In this document: piece after piece, positions 52,341 to 61,568 of the stretch
Layout of the letters: the number at the start of each line of letters is the position of its first letter
Position numbering within the stretch: position 1 is the stretch's first letter
NCBI GenBank assembly: GCA_045046885.1
Contig: JASFYX010000007.1
Span: 1-64,000, forward strand
Source of the DNA: CG1-02-35-72 sp045046885
GTDB taxonomy: Bacteria > Bacteroidota > Bacteroidia > Flavobacteriales > Flavobacteriaceae
Direction of reading: 5' to 3'
DNA: 64,000 nucleotides
Program-made: the position numbers and the translations under genes
Notes under the pieces: model-generated
Seen by the model: only the letters and a program-made list of their open reading frames with translations
Told to the model about the DNA's origin: nothing
Databases searched by the model: none

Positions 52341-52967
52341 ATGAAAAATTTAGACGAATTAAAAGAGGTTTGGAAAGATCAAAAAAATAGTAAATTACAG
52401 TTTAGTTATGACGACATTCAGAAAATGTTGCATAAAAAATCGACTTCTATAGTCAAATGGATTTTTTACATAAGTGTTCTTGAATTTTGCTTTTGGTTGC
52501 TTGTTTCTGTTTTGGTAGATACAGATTGGGACAAGATACGTGCGTTTGGACTGTACAATTTTATGTACACTTTAAATATAATTAACTATGTTATTATCTT
52601 TGTGTTTATAGTCTTATTTTACAAAAACTACCGTGCCATTAGCGCTGCCAGTACTATTCAAAAATTAATGTCAGATATTTTAAAAACCCGAAGAACTGTT
52701 TATAATTATGTTTTGTACAATGTGGGTATGCTTATTTTTAGCTTTGCCATTGCTTTGTATTATATTTTTTCTAACGCCGATTTTCTATCAAAATTAGACA
52801 CCGTACAAGCAGGTAGCAGTACTAATGCCACAATTTTTATGGCTGTTGCAATAGCGATTGTAATAGTTGTAGCCATTGCCGGCTTATTACTCTTATTTTA
52901 CCGACTTATTTATGGTGTTTTACTAAAGAAGTTAAAACAGAATTACAAAGAACTCTCTAAAGATTAA
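52341..52967 (+). CDS. Membrane protein, putative partner of the ECF sigma factor
   Basis: The protein has 208 residues: an N-terminal cytoplasmic segment of about 35 residues (MKNLDELKEVWKDQKNSK), then four membrane helices (about 38-60, 74-94, 122-143, 163-188) and a short basic tail. The motif LKEVWKDQ at the start recurs in many flavobacterial membrane proteins encoded right after sigma factors (recalled, not checked). An anti-sigma role is inferred from position and topology. It overlaps the convergent YciO-like gene by 11 nt at its 3' end. Confidence 0.75.
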   Translation: MKNLDELKEVWKDQKNSKLQFSYDDIQKMLHKKSTSIVKWIFYISVLEFCFWLLVSVLVDTDWDKIRAFGLYNFMYTLNIINYVIIFVFIVLFYKNYRAISAASTIQKLMSDILKTRRTVYNYVLYNVGMLIFSFAIALYYIFSNADFLSKLDTVQAGSSTNATIFMAVAIAIVIVVAIAGLLLLFYRLIYGVLLKKLKQNYKELSKD

Positions 52968-53583
52968 ACAAATCTAAAGAGCCTTTACCTTCTCTAAGAA
53001 TTGTAAAAGGTTCTGTTGTTAAATCGACTACTGTAGAAGGTGTATTATCGCCATAACCACCATCTATAACCACATCTACTAAAGCTTGCCATTTTTCGTA
53101 AATAAGTTCGGGGTCTGTAGTGTATTCTAGTATTGCGTCTTCATCGTAAATTGAAGTCGATACAATTGGGTTGCCTAATGTTTCTACAATCTTTCTAACA
53201 ATAGAATTATCTGGTACTCTTATCCCTACCGTTTTTTTTTGTTTAAAGTATTTGGGTAAATTAGAGTTTCCTTGCAATACAAAAGTATAAGCGCCGGGTA
53301 GAGCTTTTTTAAGGAGTTTGTAGGTGGCCGTATCTATTTGCTTAACATAGTCTGACAGATGACTTAAATCATTACAAATAAAAGAAAAATTGGCTTTTTC
53401 TACTTTAACACCTTTAATGCGGGCCACTTTTCCTACAGCTTTTTTATTGGTAATATCACAACCCAATCCGTAAACGGTATCTGTTGGGTAAATGATGAGA
53501 CCTCCCTTTTTTAATACCGCAACAACTTTGTCAATTTCTTTTTGGCTAGGGTTTTTCTGGTATAATTTTATAAAACTAGCCAC
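52957..53583 (-). CDS. YciO-like member of the Sua5/YrdC family
   Basis: The protein has 208 residues. The YrdC-fold motifs are IIYPTDTVYGLGCDI, GAYTFVLQ, VGIRVPDN and STVVDLT. Compared with true L-threonylcarbamoyladenylate synthases (TsaC/Sua5), the stretch KANFSFICNDLSHLSDY matches E. coli YciO (NFTLMCRDLSELSTY), as do the total length and the ending ILREGKG. It may bind ATP and RNA and carry a weak threonylcarbamoyl-AMP activity. The essential tRNA t6A enzyme may be encoded elsewhere, or this protein may perform the role here. Confidence 0.85.
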   Translation of the reverse strand: MASFIKLYQKNPSQKEIDKVVAVLKKGGLIIYPTDTVYGLGCDITNKKAVGKVARIKGVKVEKANFSFICNDLSHLSDYVKQIDTATYKLLKKALPGAYTFVLQGNSNLPKYFKQKKTVGIRVPDNSIVRKIVETLGNPIVSTSIYDEDAILEYTTDPELIYEKWQALVDVVIDGGYGDNTPSTVVDLTTEPFTILREGKGSLDLFNL

Positions 53584-53589
53584 AATAGT

Positions 53590-54288
53590 TTACTTTTTAA
53601 CTACCAATCTAAACCCTTCTCCGTGAATATTTATAATTTCAACATTTGGGTCTTCTTTTAAATACTTACGCAATTTAGCAATATAAACATCCATACTTCT
53701 AGAAGTAAAATAATTATCATCTCTCCATATTTTTGTCAATGCTAATTCACGTGGCATTAAATCGTTTAAATGCAATACCAAAAGTTTGAGTAATTTATTT
53801 TCTTTAGGTGATAATTTTCTTATTTCGCCACCATTTAGAGATAGATGTCTTAATTTAGAATTGAGGTGAAATTGTCCTATCTCAAATTCAAAAGTTTCAT
53901 CTTCAACGTTTTTTTCAGATTCTTTACGTTGCATAATGACTTTGATTTTGTAAAGCAACACTTCAGAATCAAAAGGTTTGTTAAGATAATCGTCTGCTCC
54001 TACTTGATACCCTTTTAAAACATCTTCTTTTAGCGTTTTTGCTGTTAAAAAGATAATAGGGATTTCTTTGTCTGTCGCTCTTATATCTTTAGCTAAAGAA
54101 AAACCGTCTTTACGCGGCATCATGACGTCTAAAATACACATATCGTAAGTGTCATTTTTAAACATAATTAAACCTTCTAAACCATCTTTGGCGAGTGTTA
54201 CGTTATAATCGTTTAATGATAAATAATCTTTTAAGACTGTTCCAAAATTTTGGTCGTCTTCTACTAAAAGTATGCGTTTTTGTTCCAT
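53590..54288 (-). CDS. OmpR-family response regulator (RprY-like)
   Basis: The protein has 232 residues. The receiver domain has ILLVEDDQNFG, phospho-acceptor D54 (MCILDVMMPRKDG), PIIFLTAK and YLNKPF. A winged-helix DNA-binding domain lies at about 130-230 (LRHLSLNGGEIRKLSPKENKLLKLL, split: LRHLSLNGGEIR, LSPKENKLLKLL; FTSRSMDVYIAKLRKYL). It pairs with the kinase gene 11 nt upstream. The pair resembles the Bacteroidota RprX/RprY system. I use that name as a likeness only. Confidence 0.93.
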   Translation of the reverse strand: MEQKRILLVEDDQNFGTVLKDYLSLNDYNVTLAKDGLEGLIMFKNDTYDMCILDVMMPRKDGFSLAKDIRATDKEIPIIFLTAKTLKEDVLKGYQVGADDYLNKPFDSEVLLYKIKVIMQRKESEKNVEDETFEFEIGQFHLNSKLRHLSLNGGEIRKLSPKENKLLKLLVLHLNDLMPRELALTKIWRDDNYFTSRSMDVYIAKLRKYLKEDPNVEIINIHGEGFRLVVKK

Positions 54289-54299
54289 AATATATTTTT

Positions 54300-55871
54300 T
54301 TAAATCAATGTCAATTTTACGGTAAAGGTGCTTCCTTTACCTTTTTCACTTGTTACATTTACTGTACCATCATGGTATTCTATTATTTTTTTTACATAAG
54401 ATAACCCTAGCCCGTGTCCTTTTACATTATGCACATTACCTGTTTGCTCTCTATAAAATTTATTAAATATTTGTTTCTGTACATTTTTACTCATACCAAT
54501 ACCTTGATCTTCAATTCTTACCTGCAACTCATTACCTACAGTTTCTGTATAAATGTCTATTTTAGGAGCCTCTTCAGAGTATTTTATAGCATTGTCTAAA
54601 ATATTTATAAATACATTTTTAAGGTGAAACGGACTGGCATGAACCTCATCAAAAGTGGTACTAAAATGGGTTTTAATATAACCTCCTTTATTTTCTACTA
54701 TCAACTTAACATGCGTAATAGCATCTTCTAACAAGTCGCTTATATCTACTATTTCCTTACTAATATCTAGCTGATTTTTTTCTAATTTAGAAATGCGTAG
54801 CACGTTTTCAACCTGATTAAACATGCGCTTATTTTCTTCGCGAATCATTTTTACATAATTCAAAATTTTCTCTTTATCACCAATAATTTTTGGATTCTTA
54901 ATAGCATCTAAAGCCAAGTTTATAGTAGCAATGGGCGTTTTAAACTCGTGCGTCATATTATTGATGAATTCTGTTTTTATCTGAGATATTTGTTTTTGTT
55001 TTATCAATTGATAAATTGCACTACCATAAGCAAAAGCAATAATTAATATAAAAAAAGCGCCTAATATTAAAATTTTAGAAATGGCCCCTAAAATGTATTC
55101 TTTTTTATTCGGAAAACTTACGTATAAATCGTAATTACTTGTTTCATTATCACTTAAAAATAGAGGGACTTTGTATGTTCTTCCTTTGTTTAATTTAAAA
55201 TGCGCTGACTTAATTTTTGTTGGAAAATTACTGCTATAAACAGCAAATTCGTAAGCTGTAGAAATACCTCTTTGGCCTAATTCAAAATTTAAATTATAAG
55301 TTATTTCGTCATTACTCACCCTCTTATATATAGGATTTCTTGGTGCAATTTCTTTGAAAAAATTTTCAAAATTTAATTTTTCAAGACCTATAAGTTTACC
55401 AATTTTTACAAATCTTTGTTCGGGTGTTAACTGTTCAATATCTTTAGATATTTTATTTATCTTGCTAATCTGTTTGATTGATTTACTGTAATAGCTCTTA
55501 AATCTTAAAGTATCTACATTAATATTTAAATTGGTTAAAGGCGACTTATAATTATTCTCTAAAATGCTTTGTTTGTAAGTAAATAATTCGTTTGTACTGG
55601 TGTCTATTTTACTATAAAAAAGGTTTTTGATAATGCCTTTTTTAGCCATTTTAGCAGAATTAATAAGTGGCGTAAAATCTCTATAATAATCGTTTAATTC
55701 TCGTTTTTGTATATTTTGCGAAACATTAGCAATAGCAAATTTTACATCATTAGAAAACTGTCGTTCTCTTATTTCTATGGTACTGTTTATCCAGTAAACC
55801 TGAACGGCTATAATACCTATTAAAGAAATACTCATTAATGTAATAAGCGAAATAAATAATCTTTTACCCAT
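54300..55871 (-). CDS. Sensor histidine kinase (RprX-like)
   Basis: The protein has 523 residues. Membrane helices lie near 7-27 and 263-286, enclosing a periplasmic sensor of about 230 residues with no recognised domain. The cytoplasmic kinase has an H-box EFINNMTHEFKTPIATINL, an N-box LKNVFINILDNAIKYS, G-boxes VRIEDQGIGMS and GHGLGLSYVKKI, and ends GKGSTFTVKL. No HAMP domain is evident between helix 2 and the H-box. It phosphorylates the OmpR-type regulator encoded 11 nt downstream. Confidence 0.93.
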   Translation of the reverse strand: MGKRLFISLITLMSISLIGIIAVQVYWINSTIEIRERQFSNDVKFAIANVSQNIQKRELNDYYRDFTPLINSAKMAKKGIIKNLFYSKIDTSTNELFTYKQSILENNYKSPLTNLNINVDTLRFKSYYSKSIKQISKINKISKDIEQLTPEQRFVKIGKLIGLEKLNFENFFKEIAPRNPIYKRVSNDEITYNLNFELGQRGISTAYEFAVYSSNFPTKIKSAHFKLNKGRTYKVPLFLSDNETSNYDLYVSFPNKKEYILGAISKILILGAFFILIIAFAYGSAIYQLIKQKQISQIKTEFINNMTHEFKTPIATINLALDAIKNPKIIGDKEKILNYVKMIREENKRMFNQVENVLRISKLEKNQLDISKEIVDISDLLEDAITHVKLIVENKGGYIKTHFSTTFDEVHASPFHLKNVFINILDNAIKYSEEAPKIDIYTETVGNELQVRIEDQGIGMSKNVQKQIFNKFYREQTGNVHNVKGHGLGLSYVKKIIEYHDGTVNVTSEKGKGSTFTVKLTLI

Positions 55872-55976
55872 CGCTCAAATTTAACTCTTAATTTATTAAT
55901 ATTTTTATGATTGTGAGATATATTGTAAAAACCATTTAGTTTTTAACAATATTTTAACAACATATTGAAGATATTT

Positions 55977-56570
55977 CTAATTTGAAGAAAATTTATTCTT
56001 GAGTACTTTTAATATTTTGTCAATCTGAAGTTTTAAATTTTGTAATTTATCGTTATAAATAACAGCATCAGAGAGTGCTACCTTTTCTGCTGTTTTTAAT
56101 TGATTATTAATTCTGTTTAAAACTTCTTGGCGCGAGACATCATCGCGATTCATTACACGTTTTATACGTGTTTCTTTGCCTGCCGTAACAGTAATTATAT
56201 AATCACATTCTTTGTCTGAATTGCTTTCGAATAAAATAGCGTTTTCATAAATGACATATTCAGAATTTTGTTGTGCCTTCCATTTAGAAAAATGCTTTTT
56301 AACGGCAGGGTGCACTAACTTATTAAGACGTTCTAAATTATGCTTATCTGTAAATACCAGTTTGGCTAAATATGCTCTGTTAAGAGTGTTATTTAAGTAG
56401 GATTTATCACCAAAAGTCGCCCGTATTTTAGATTTTAATGTTTCAGAAGTTTGCATCAGCTTTTTAGCTTCATCATCAGCAAAATAAACCGGAATTCCCA
56501 TTTCTGAAAACAGTTTAGCAACTGTAGTTTTACCACTTCCAATACCGCCAGTTAAGCCAATAACTATCAT
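55977..56570 (-). CDS. coaE: Dephospho-CoA kinase
   Basis: The protein has 197 residues. The P-loop is GLTGGIGSGKTTVAKLF at the N-terminus, then the CoA-binding PVYFADDEAK, HPAVKKHF, YVIYENAILFES and the lid RIKRVMNRDDVSRQEVLNRI. It phosphorylates dephospho-CoA in the last step of coenzyme A synthesis. Its start overlaps the stop of the YbbR-like gene by 4 nt, a gene order known in other Bacteroidota. Confidence 0.95.
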   Translation of the reverse strand: MIVIGLTGGIGSGKTTVAKLFSEMGIPVYFADDEAKKLMQTSETLKSKIRATFGDKSYLNNTLNRAYLAKLVFTDKHNLERLNKLVHPAVKKHFSKWKAQQNSEYVIYENAILFESNSDKECDYIITVTAGKETRIKRVMNRDDVSRQEVLNRINNQLKTAEKVALSDAVIYNDKLQNLKLQIDKILKVLKNKFSSN

Positions 56571-57535
56571 TTTTTTATAAGGTATTCAATTCTGTTTGGT
56601 GTTAAAACAACACCTTTTACATAAGATGGTTTATCTACAATTTGCGGAATAAGATAAGGCAAACTGTCTTTAGAAGAAATAGCATAATTACATACTATTT
56701 TAAACAAAGAAGGTGTTACTTTATTAAAATTAGATAAACTGACTTGATATTTTATAGTAACCTCTTTAGGGATTGTAGTAATTGTATAGTTTGGTGGCAC
56801 ATTTATAACGTCAAAACCTGTAACCAAGCTTGTTTCGGTAAATTTATCTACGTAAACATTTAAAATTACTGTAGAAATACTGTATTTTAATTTTGAATTT
56901 TCTGACTTTTTTAAAGCAATTTTTTGTGTATTACTTTTAGATAAATCTTTTAATATTATTTCGTCTGTAGCAACTTCATTAATAGAATCAAGCCAAGCTT
57001 TGGGCCCTTCTATCTCAACAGAATCAGGTTTAATTTTAATAGGTTTAATATAATTATAACCCATTTTAAAACTTACTTTTAAATTGGGTTTTATCTTTAC
57101 TTTTTTTACAGCATTCGTTGTCAATTTAAAAAAAAGTGTGTCTACAGCAACACTCAAAACTTCTACATTTTGTGAAAGCTGAGATTGAAATTCGCGTAAA
57201 TAATTGTTAGGTAAATAAATATAAGTATTCTCTTTAAAATACTGTAAATGAATTAAATTTATTTTTATATTTTTCGGATTGAGCTGATAAGTTAAAAAAT
57301 TAAATCCGTGTGTTTTAATTTCTAGCTTTAAACTATTCTTTGGCTTATTTTGAAAGACCTTAGTTTTAGGAAGATTATAATAGCTTACATTAAACGCAGC
57401 TGTATTGATAGATTCTTTAGATAAATTTATGAGTAACCAAAAAGCAAAAGACAGAAAGATGAAAAATAAAAACATTTTAATATTTTTACTTTGCAAAACA
57501 GTAAATTGTTTTTTATTTAACGGATTATGTAACAT
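56567..57535 (-). CDS. YbbR-like domain protein
   Basis: The protein has 322 residues. An N-terminal membrane anchor (about 20-40: MFLFFIFLSFAFWLLINL) is followed by YbbR-like beta repeats outside the membrane (KVKIKPNLKVSFKMGYNYIKPIKIKPDSVEIEGP, split: KPNLKVSFKMGYN, KPIKIKPDSVEIEGP; FDVINVPPNYTITTIPKEV). In Firmicutes the related CdaR regulates the diadenylate cyclase. No cyclase gene is adjacent here, and the operon partner is coaE (4-nt overlap). A terminator (57555-57585) separates it from the upstream yajC operon. Confidence 0.85.
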   Translation of the reverse strand: MLHNPLNKKQFTVLQSKNIKMFLFFIFLSFAFWLLINLSKESINTAAFNVSYYNLPKTKVFQNKPKNSLKLEIKTHGFNFLTYQLNPKNIKINLIHLQYFKENTYIYLPNNYLREFQSQLSQNVEVLSVAVDTLFFKLTTNAVKKVKIKPNLKVSFKMGYNYIKPIKIKPDSVEIEGPKAWLDSINEVATDEIILKDLSKSNTQKIALKKSENSKLKYSISTVILNVYVDKFTETSLVTGFDVINVPPNYTITTIPKEVTIKYQVSLSNFNKVTPSLFKIVCNYAISSKDSLPYLIPQIVDKPSYVKGVVLTPNRIEYLIKK

Positions 57536-57554
57536 AAATTTAAAACCTTAAATA

Positions 57555-57585
57555 TACAAAAAAAGTGAGCCATAGCTCACTTTTT
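57555..57585 (-). terminator. Terminator of the nusB-DUF1573-yajC operon
   Basis: An 11-bp stem AAAAAGTGAGC/GCTCACTTTTT (57560-57570, 57575-57585) has a CATA loop. On the minus strand a run of seven or more T follows. It lies about 20 nt after the yajC stop codon. Confidence 0.85.
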
Positions 57586-57604
57586 AAAAAATCTAAATCG
57601 AGAT

Positions 57605-57916
57605 TTATTTTTTTACTACTGGAGCGTATTTTTTACTGAGTTCCATCGAGATGGCTGAACGCTCAAATTTCATTTTACCAGCGCCTGTTTCTACAGTTAC
57701 AGTAGCGTCTTTATCATTTATATCAACAATTTTACCGTGAATACCACTTGTTGTTATAATGCGCGCTCCTCTACTTATTGAGGCTTGGAACTTTTTTTCT
57801 TGTTTTTGTTTTTTAATTTGTGGTCTTATCATAAACAGATAAATAACCAAAAACATTAAAGGAATTATTACAAAATTCCCTACGCCACCACTCTGTAATG
57901 CTATCATTTGAAACAT
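57605..57916 (-). CDS. yajC: Preprotein translocase subunit YajC
   Basis: The protein has 103 residues. One membrane helix (about 14-32) is followed by the family motif FMIRPQIKKQKQEKKF, then a small domain with GARIITTSGIHGKIVDIND and the Arg-Ser ending. YajC associates with the SecDF part of the Sec translocon. It starts 6 nt after the DUF1573 gene ends and closes the operon with nusB. Confidence 0.93.
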   Translation of the reverse strand: MFQMIALQSGGVGNFVIIPLMFLVIYLFMIRPQIKKQKQEKKFQASISRGARIITTSGIHGKIVDINDKDATVTVETGAGKMKFERSAISMELSKKYAPVVKK

Positions 57917-57922
57917 ATTTTT

Positions 57923-58381
57923 TTATTTAATTTTTTTATCATAATTAACCATAGCTTTTATGACTAATAATTCTCTGCCATTTTTTGTATTTGTATTCAA
58001 AGTAATTGTTTTACTTTGTTTATTTCTTTTCCCTCTAGAATTAAATTTAACTTTGATACTGGCCTTTTCTCCCGGTTTAATAGGATGTTTTGGCCATTCA
58101 GGAATTGTACAACCACAAGAAGCGTGTGCATTGGTAATAACCAAATCCATTTTTCCTGTATTTTCAAAATCAAAAACAGTTTCTACAATATCTCCATCAT
58201 TAATATTACCAAAGTCGTGTTCTCTTTTAGCAAAGGTCATAATAGGAACTTCTGTCGCTATTTTGGCATCTCTTTTTTCGGCTTTAACTAAGTTATCTGA
58301 TTTTATTTTAGAAGCCACATTATCTTTACAAGACACAAAGAATATTAAGCTTAAAAACGATAAAATATAAAATTTTTTCAT
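57923..58381 (-). CDS. DUF1573 lipoprotein
   Basis: The protein has 152 residues and a lipoprotein signal with lipobox FVSC (C18). The DUF1573 core is an Ig-like beta-sandwich: REHDFGNINDGDIVETVFDFENTG, read as HDFGNINDGD and VETVFDFENTGKMDL; the conserved ASCGCTIPEWPKHPIKPGE; and VKFNSRGK. The CGC motif may bind metal or be redox active. The family is abundant in Bacteroidota and its function is unknown. It stands between nusB and yajC in one operon. Confidence 0.92.
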   Translation of the reverse strand: MKKFYILSFLSLIFFVSCKDNVASKIKSDNLVKAEKRDAKIATEVPIMTFAKREHDFGNINDGDIVETVFDFENTGKMDLVITNAHASCGCTIPEWPKHPIKPGEKASIKVKFNSRGKRNKQSKTITLNTNTKNGRELLVIKAMVNYDKKIK

Positions 58382-58420
58382 AATACTAATTTTTAAATAT
58401 TAAAATACAAAAATATAAAT

Positions 58421-59359
58421 TTAAAGTAAGCCTCTGCCAACTTTTTTAAATTTGTTTTCTTTTTCATATTCACGTAATAATTTATCTAAAACACCATTTA
58501 CAAATATACTGCTCTTTTCTGTAGAATAATCTTTGGCTATTTCTAAATATTCGTTTATAGAAACTTTTGTCGGAATTAGTGGAAAATAAACAAACTCTAT
58601 CAAGGCCATTTTTATTAAAATAAGATCTATCTCTGCTATCCTTTTGCTATCCCAATTGGGTGTTTTTGCTTCAATATCTTTTGTGAATTCTGTATGGTTT
58701 AAAGCTACTTTTCTAAATAAATTTAAAACAAAATCCTCATCATCTGCATCCTTAAATAACGAAGCTAATTTTAAAGGTTTTTCTTTATATAAATTATTTA
58801 TAGCTTTTAATAACCAAGTGTTTACAAAAGGAAAATCGTCAACCCAACCGATATTTGCATCCTCAATAAAATCGTATAATTTTTCATTTTCGGCTATAAT
58901 ATGAGTGTAGATATCTTCAATAAATTTCTTATCTTCTTTTAAATTATTTTGGATGGTTTCCATATATTTTATATAAAAATCACTTTCTAATATTTCTTCT
59001 AAAAGAATCTTAACAAATTTGCTGTTATCTTTCCATAAAGTCAACTTCCTATCATTTTTATAAGCTAAAATAGAGGTGCTATTTTCTATACTCAAAAAAA
59101 CCTTGTTGTTTATAAATTTTTGATTGGGATTCAAATCACTTTCAGTAGCTAAATGCTTCTTTTTAGAGATTTCTGCAATACGCGCCACTTCATTTTTTAT
59201 TTCTACTAATAAAGTCAGCATCAATACATACAAATCTTGCAATTTGTATATGTTTTCTAATAAAAATTTTTCTTCTGATTTTAAATCCTGATTTTCGGAT
59301 TGTTGCAATGCGTAAAAAGATTGCATTACTTTAATTCTGATATGTCTTCTATTGATCAT
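58421..59359 (-). CDS. nusB: Transcription antitermination factor NusB, long Bacteroidota form
   Basis: The protein has 312 residues, more than twice E. coli NusB (139). The opening INRRHIRIKVMQSFYALQQ and the C-terminal half (NWDSKRIAEIDLILIKMALIEF, split: WDSKRIAEIDLI, KMALIEFVYFP; SINEYLEIAKDYSTEKSSIFVNGVLDK, split: SINEYLEIAKDYS, SSIFVNGVLDKL) carry the NusB fold. An added helical stretch of about 150 residues sits between. It binds boxA RNA with NusE to prevent premature termination in rRNA operons. It is the first gene of the operon with DUF1573 and yajC. Confidence 0.93.
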   Translation of the reverse strand: MINRRHIRIKVMQSFYALQQSENQDLKSEEKFLLENIYKLQDLYVLMLTLLVEIKNEVARIAEISKKKHLATESDLNPNQKFINNKVFLSIENSTSILAYKNDRKLTLWKDNSKFVKILLEEILESDFYIKYMETIQNNLKEDKKFIEDIYTHIIAENEKLYDFIEDANIGWVDDFPFVNTWLLKAINNLYKEKPLKLASLFKDADDEDFVLNLFRKVALNHTEFTKDIEAKTPNWDSKRIAEIDLILIKMALIEFVYFPLIPTKVSINEYLEIAKDYSTEKSSIFVNGVLDKLLREYEKENKFKKVGRGLL

Positions 59360-59390
59360 ATTTCGGTTGACAAGAACGTTAATTAAAAGG

Positions 59391-59398
59391 CAAAAGTA
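59391..59398 (-). promoter_or_regulatory. −7 element of the nusB operon
   Basis: The minus strand reads TACTTTTG, matching TAnnTTTG, 31 nt before the nusB ATG. A CAAA (TTTG on minus) at 59415-59418 lies 16 nt away, somewhat close for a −33 element. Confidence 0.5.
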
Positions 59399-59531
59399 TT
59401 AAACTTTTCTGCTGCAAAAATAAACAATAATTTGAATTCTATCTTTTTAATTTTGATTATAAAAAATTGCGACTAATCCTGTATCTTGCAGCTTCAATAA
59501 ATAACGTATTTCCTTATTTTACAAAACTGAT

Positions 59532-61286
59532 TTGAAAGCTCTTAAATACTTAAATAAATACTTTTTAAAATATCGCTACCGGTTGGCTTTCGGCATAGTT
59601 TTCAGTATTATAGCTAAGTTTTTTGCTTTAGTTACGCCACATTTAATAGGGCAATCTTTAAAAGCCGTAGAGCTGTATCAAAAAGGTGAAATCACAAATA
59701 TAACAGATGTGAAACACCAATTATTTATTAATATCCTTTTAATAATTGCTGCTGTTATAGCATCGGGTATTTTTACTTTTGGCATGCGTCAAATGATAAT
59801 TGTAATGTCTAGATATATAGAATTCGATTTGAAAAACGAAATCTATCAGCAATATCAACACCTATCACTTAACTTTTATAAAAAAAATAAAACAGGCGAT
59901 TTAATGAATCGCATTAGCGAAGATGTGGGCAAAGTACGTATGTATTTTGGGCCAGCTATTATGTATTCTATCAACATGTTAACGCTATTTATAATTGTAA
60001 TTGCCAATATGGTTAGGATAGATTTACAACTCACTTTATACACTTTAATTCCGTTGCCTGTATTGTCATTATCAATTTATATTTTGAGTGGCGTTATAAA
60101 CAAACGCAGTACAGTTGTGCAACAATACCTATCTAAATTAACGGCTTATGTACAAGAAACTTTTTCGGGAATTAATGTAATTAAAGCGTACGGCATAGAA
60201 TCTAAAAATAGAGATGAATTTGACATTCTTGCCGATGAAAGTAAAGAGAAAAATATATCACTTTTTAAAGCACAAGCCCTCTTTTTCCCACTTATGATTC
60301 TCCTTATCGGGATGAGTAATATTTTTGTGATTTACTTTGGCGGTATGCAATACATAAATGGCGAAATTGAAAGTCTAAGTGTTATTGCCGAGTTCATTAT
60401 TTATGTAAATATGTTGACATGGCCTGTGGCCGTTGTGGGTTGGGTAACTTCAATTGTACAACAAGCCGAAGCCAGTCAGAAACGTATTAACGAATTTTTA
60501 GAAGTTACGCCCGAAATACAAAACGAACAATTAGAAACTTCTAAAGTTAAAGGTGAAATTGAATTTAGAAATGTGTCTTTTACTTATGACGACACTAATA
60601 TTACAGCGCTTAAAAATGTCAGTTTTAAATTAGAAGCTGGGAAAACACTTGCTATTTTGGGCAAAACTGGTTCGGGAAAATCGACCATCATAAATCTAAT
60701 AGCACGGCTTTACGATATTGACAGTGGTAACATTTTTATAGATGGTATTCCTATAAAGGATATCAATTTAAAGAGTTTGCGAGAAGCTATTGGCTTTGTT
60801 CCACAAGAATCGTTTTTATTTTCGGATAGTATCGCTAATAACATCCGTTTTGGAAATGAAAATGCCGATCTAAATGAAGTAGAAAATGCAGCGCAACAGG
60901 CTTATATTCATCATAATATCAATAATTTTAAACAAGGCTATAAAACATTGGTTGGCGAACGTGGTGTGACACTTTCTGGCGGACAAAAACAGCGTATTTC
61001 TATTGCGCGAGCTTTGATAAAAAAACCTACTATTTTAATTTTTGATGATTGCCTAAGTGCTGTAGATACAGAAACCGAAGAGCAAATTCTAAATAATCTC
61101 AACAAATTCATCAATAAAAGGACGGCAATAATTGTCAGTCATAGGGTGTCATCGGTTAAAAATGCCGATACTATTATTGTGTTAGATAATGGCAAAATAA
61201 TTCAGCAAGGGACACATTTACAACTTTTAAATAAAGAAGGTTATTACCAAGAATTATACGAACAGCAATTGCTTGAAAAGCAGTAG
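59532..61286 (+). CDS. ABC exporter with fused ATPase (MsbA-like)
   Basis: The protein has 584 residues from a TTG start (59532). Residues about 1-320 hold six membrane helices with coupling helix FSGINVIKAYGIE. The ATPase domain has Walker A GKTGSGKST, Q-loop GFVPQESFLFSD, signature LSGGQKQRISIARAL, Walker B ILIFDDCLSAVD and H-loop IVSHRVSS. It works as a homodimer, exporting lipids, peptides or drugs. The MsbA name is a likeness only. There is no adjacent accessory gene. An upstream TATCTTG-like −7 is weak. Confidence 0.9.
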   Translation: MKALKYLNKYFLKYRYRLAFGIVFSIIAKFFALVTPHLIGQSLKAVELYQKGEITNITDVKHQLFINILLIIAAVIASGIFTFGMRQMIIVMSRYIEFDLKNEIYQQYQHLSLNFYKKNKTGDLMNRISEDVGKVRMYFGPAIMYSINMLTLFIIVIANMVRIDLQLTLYTLIPLPVLSLSIYILSGVINKRSTVVQQYLSKLTAYVQETFSGINVIKAYGIESKNRDEFDILADESKEKNISLFKAQALFFPLMILLIGMSNIFVIYFGGMQYINGEIESLSVIAEFIIYVNMLTWPVAVVGWVTSIVQQAEASQKRINEFLEVTPEIQNEQLETSKVKGEIEFRNVSFTYDDTNITALKNVSFKLEAGKTLAILGKTGSGKSTIINLIARLYDIDSGNIFIDGIPIKDINLKSLREAIGFVPQESFLFSDSIANNIRFGNENADLNEVENAAQQAYIHHNINNFKQGYKTLVGERGVTLSGGQKQRISIARALIKKPTILIFDDCLSAVDTETEEQILNNLNKFINKRTAIIVSHRVSSVKNADTIIVLDNGKIIQQGTHLQLLNKEGYYQELYEQQLLEKQ

Positions 61287-61397
61287 AAAACACCGCCTTG
61301 TTTTTTTTAGTTTTGAATTGTTTGAAACCTAAGTTCAACCTAATATTTAATTTACATAATTTTTTTTATACCCTTGATATCCTGTAATTTAGATTAA

Positions 61398-61430
61398 ATT
61401 GATACGATGACTCGCAGCCATCGTATCAAT
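61398..61430. repeat. Hairpin 1 of the ABC-transporter spacer
   Basis: ATTGATACGATG (61398-61409) pairs perfectly with CATCGTATCAAT (61419-61430) around a 9-nt loop ACTCGCAGC. No T-run follows. Confidence 0.65.
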
Positions 61431-61438
61431 AACAATCT

Positions 61439-61471
61439 AGTCAGGGTTTCACTCAAAGTGAAGCCCTGACT
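61439..61471. repeat. Hairpin 2 of the ABC-transporter spacer
   Basis: AGTCAGGGTTTCACT (61439-61453) pairs with AGTGAAGCCCTGACT (61457-61471): 15 bp with one T·G and a CAA loop. Position and strength suit a terminator of the ABC gene, although only a short T-poor tail follows. Confidence 0.65.
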
Positions 61472-61568
61472 CTTAATAACTTCTAACTGCAACTAAACAC
61501 TGCTTAGAGATGTGATTATAAAGTATTCAAAATCTTCAAACTTTGCGACGCAATACAAAAACTTTCCC

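Noticed and set aside
57960..58370. Two overlapping plus-strand frames of 91 and 136 codons
   Set aside because: Both are antisense to the DUF1573 lipoprotein, which has a signal peptide and a conserved motif.
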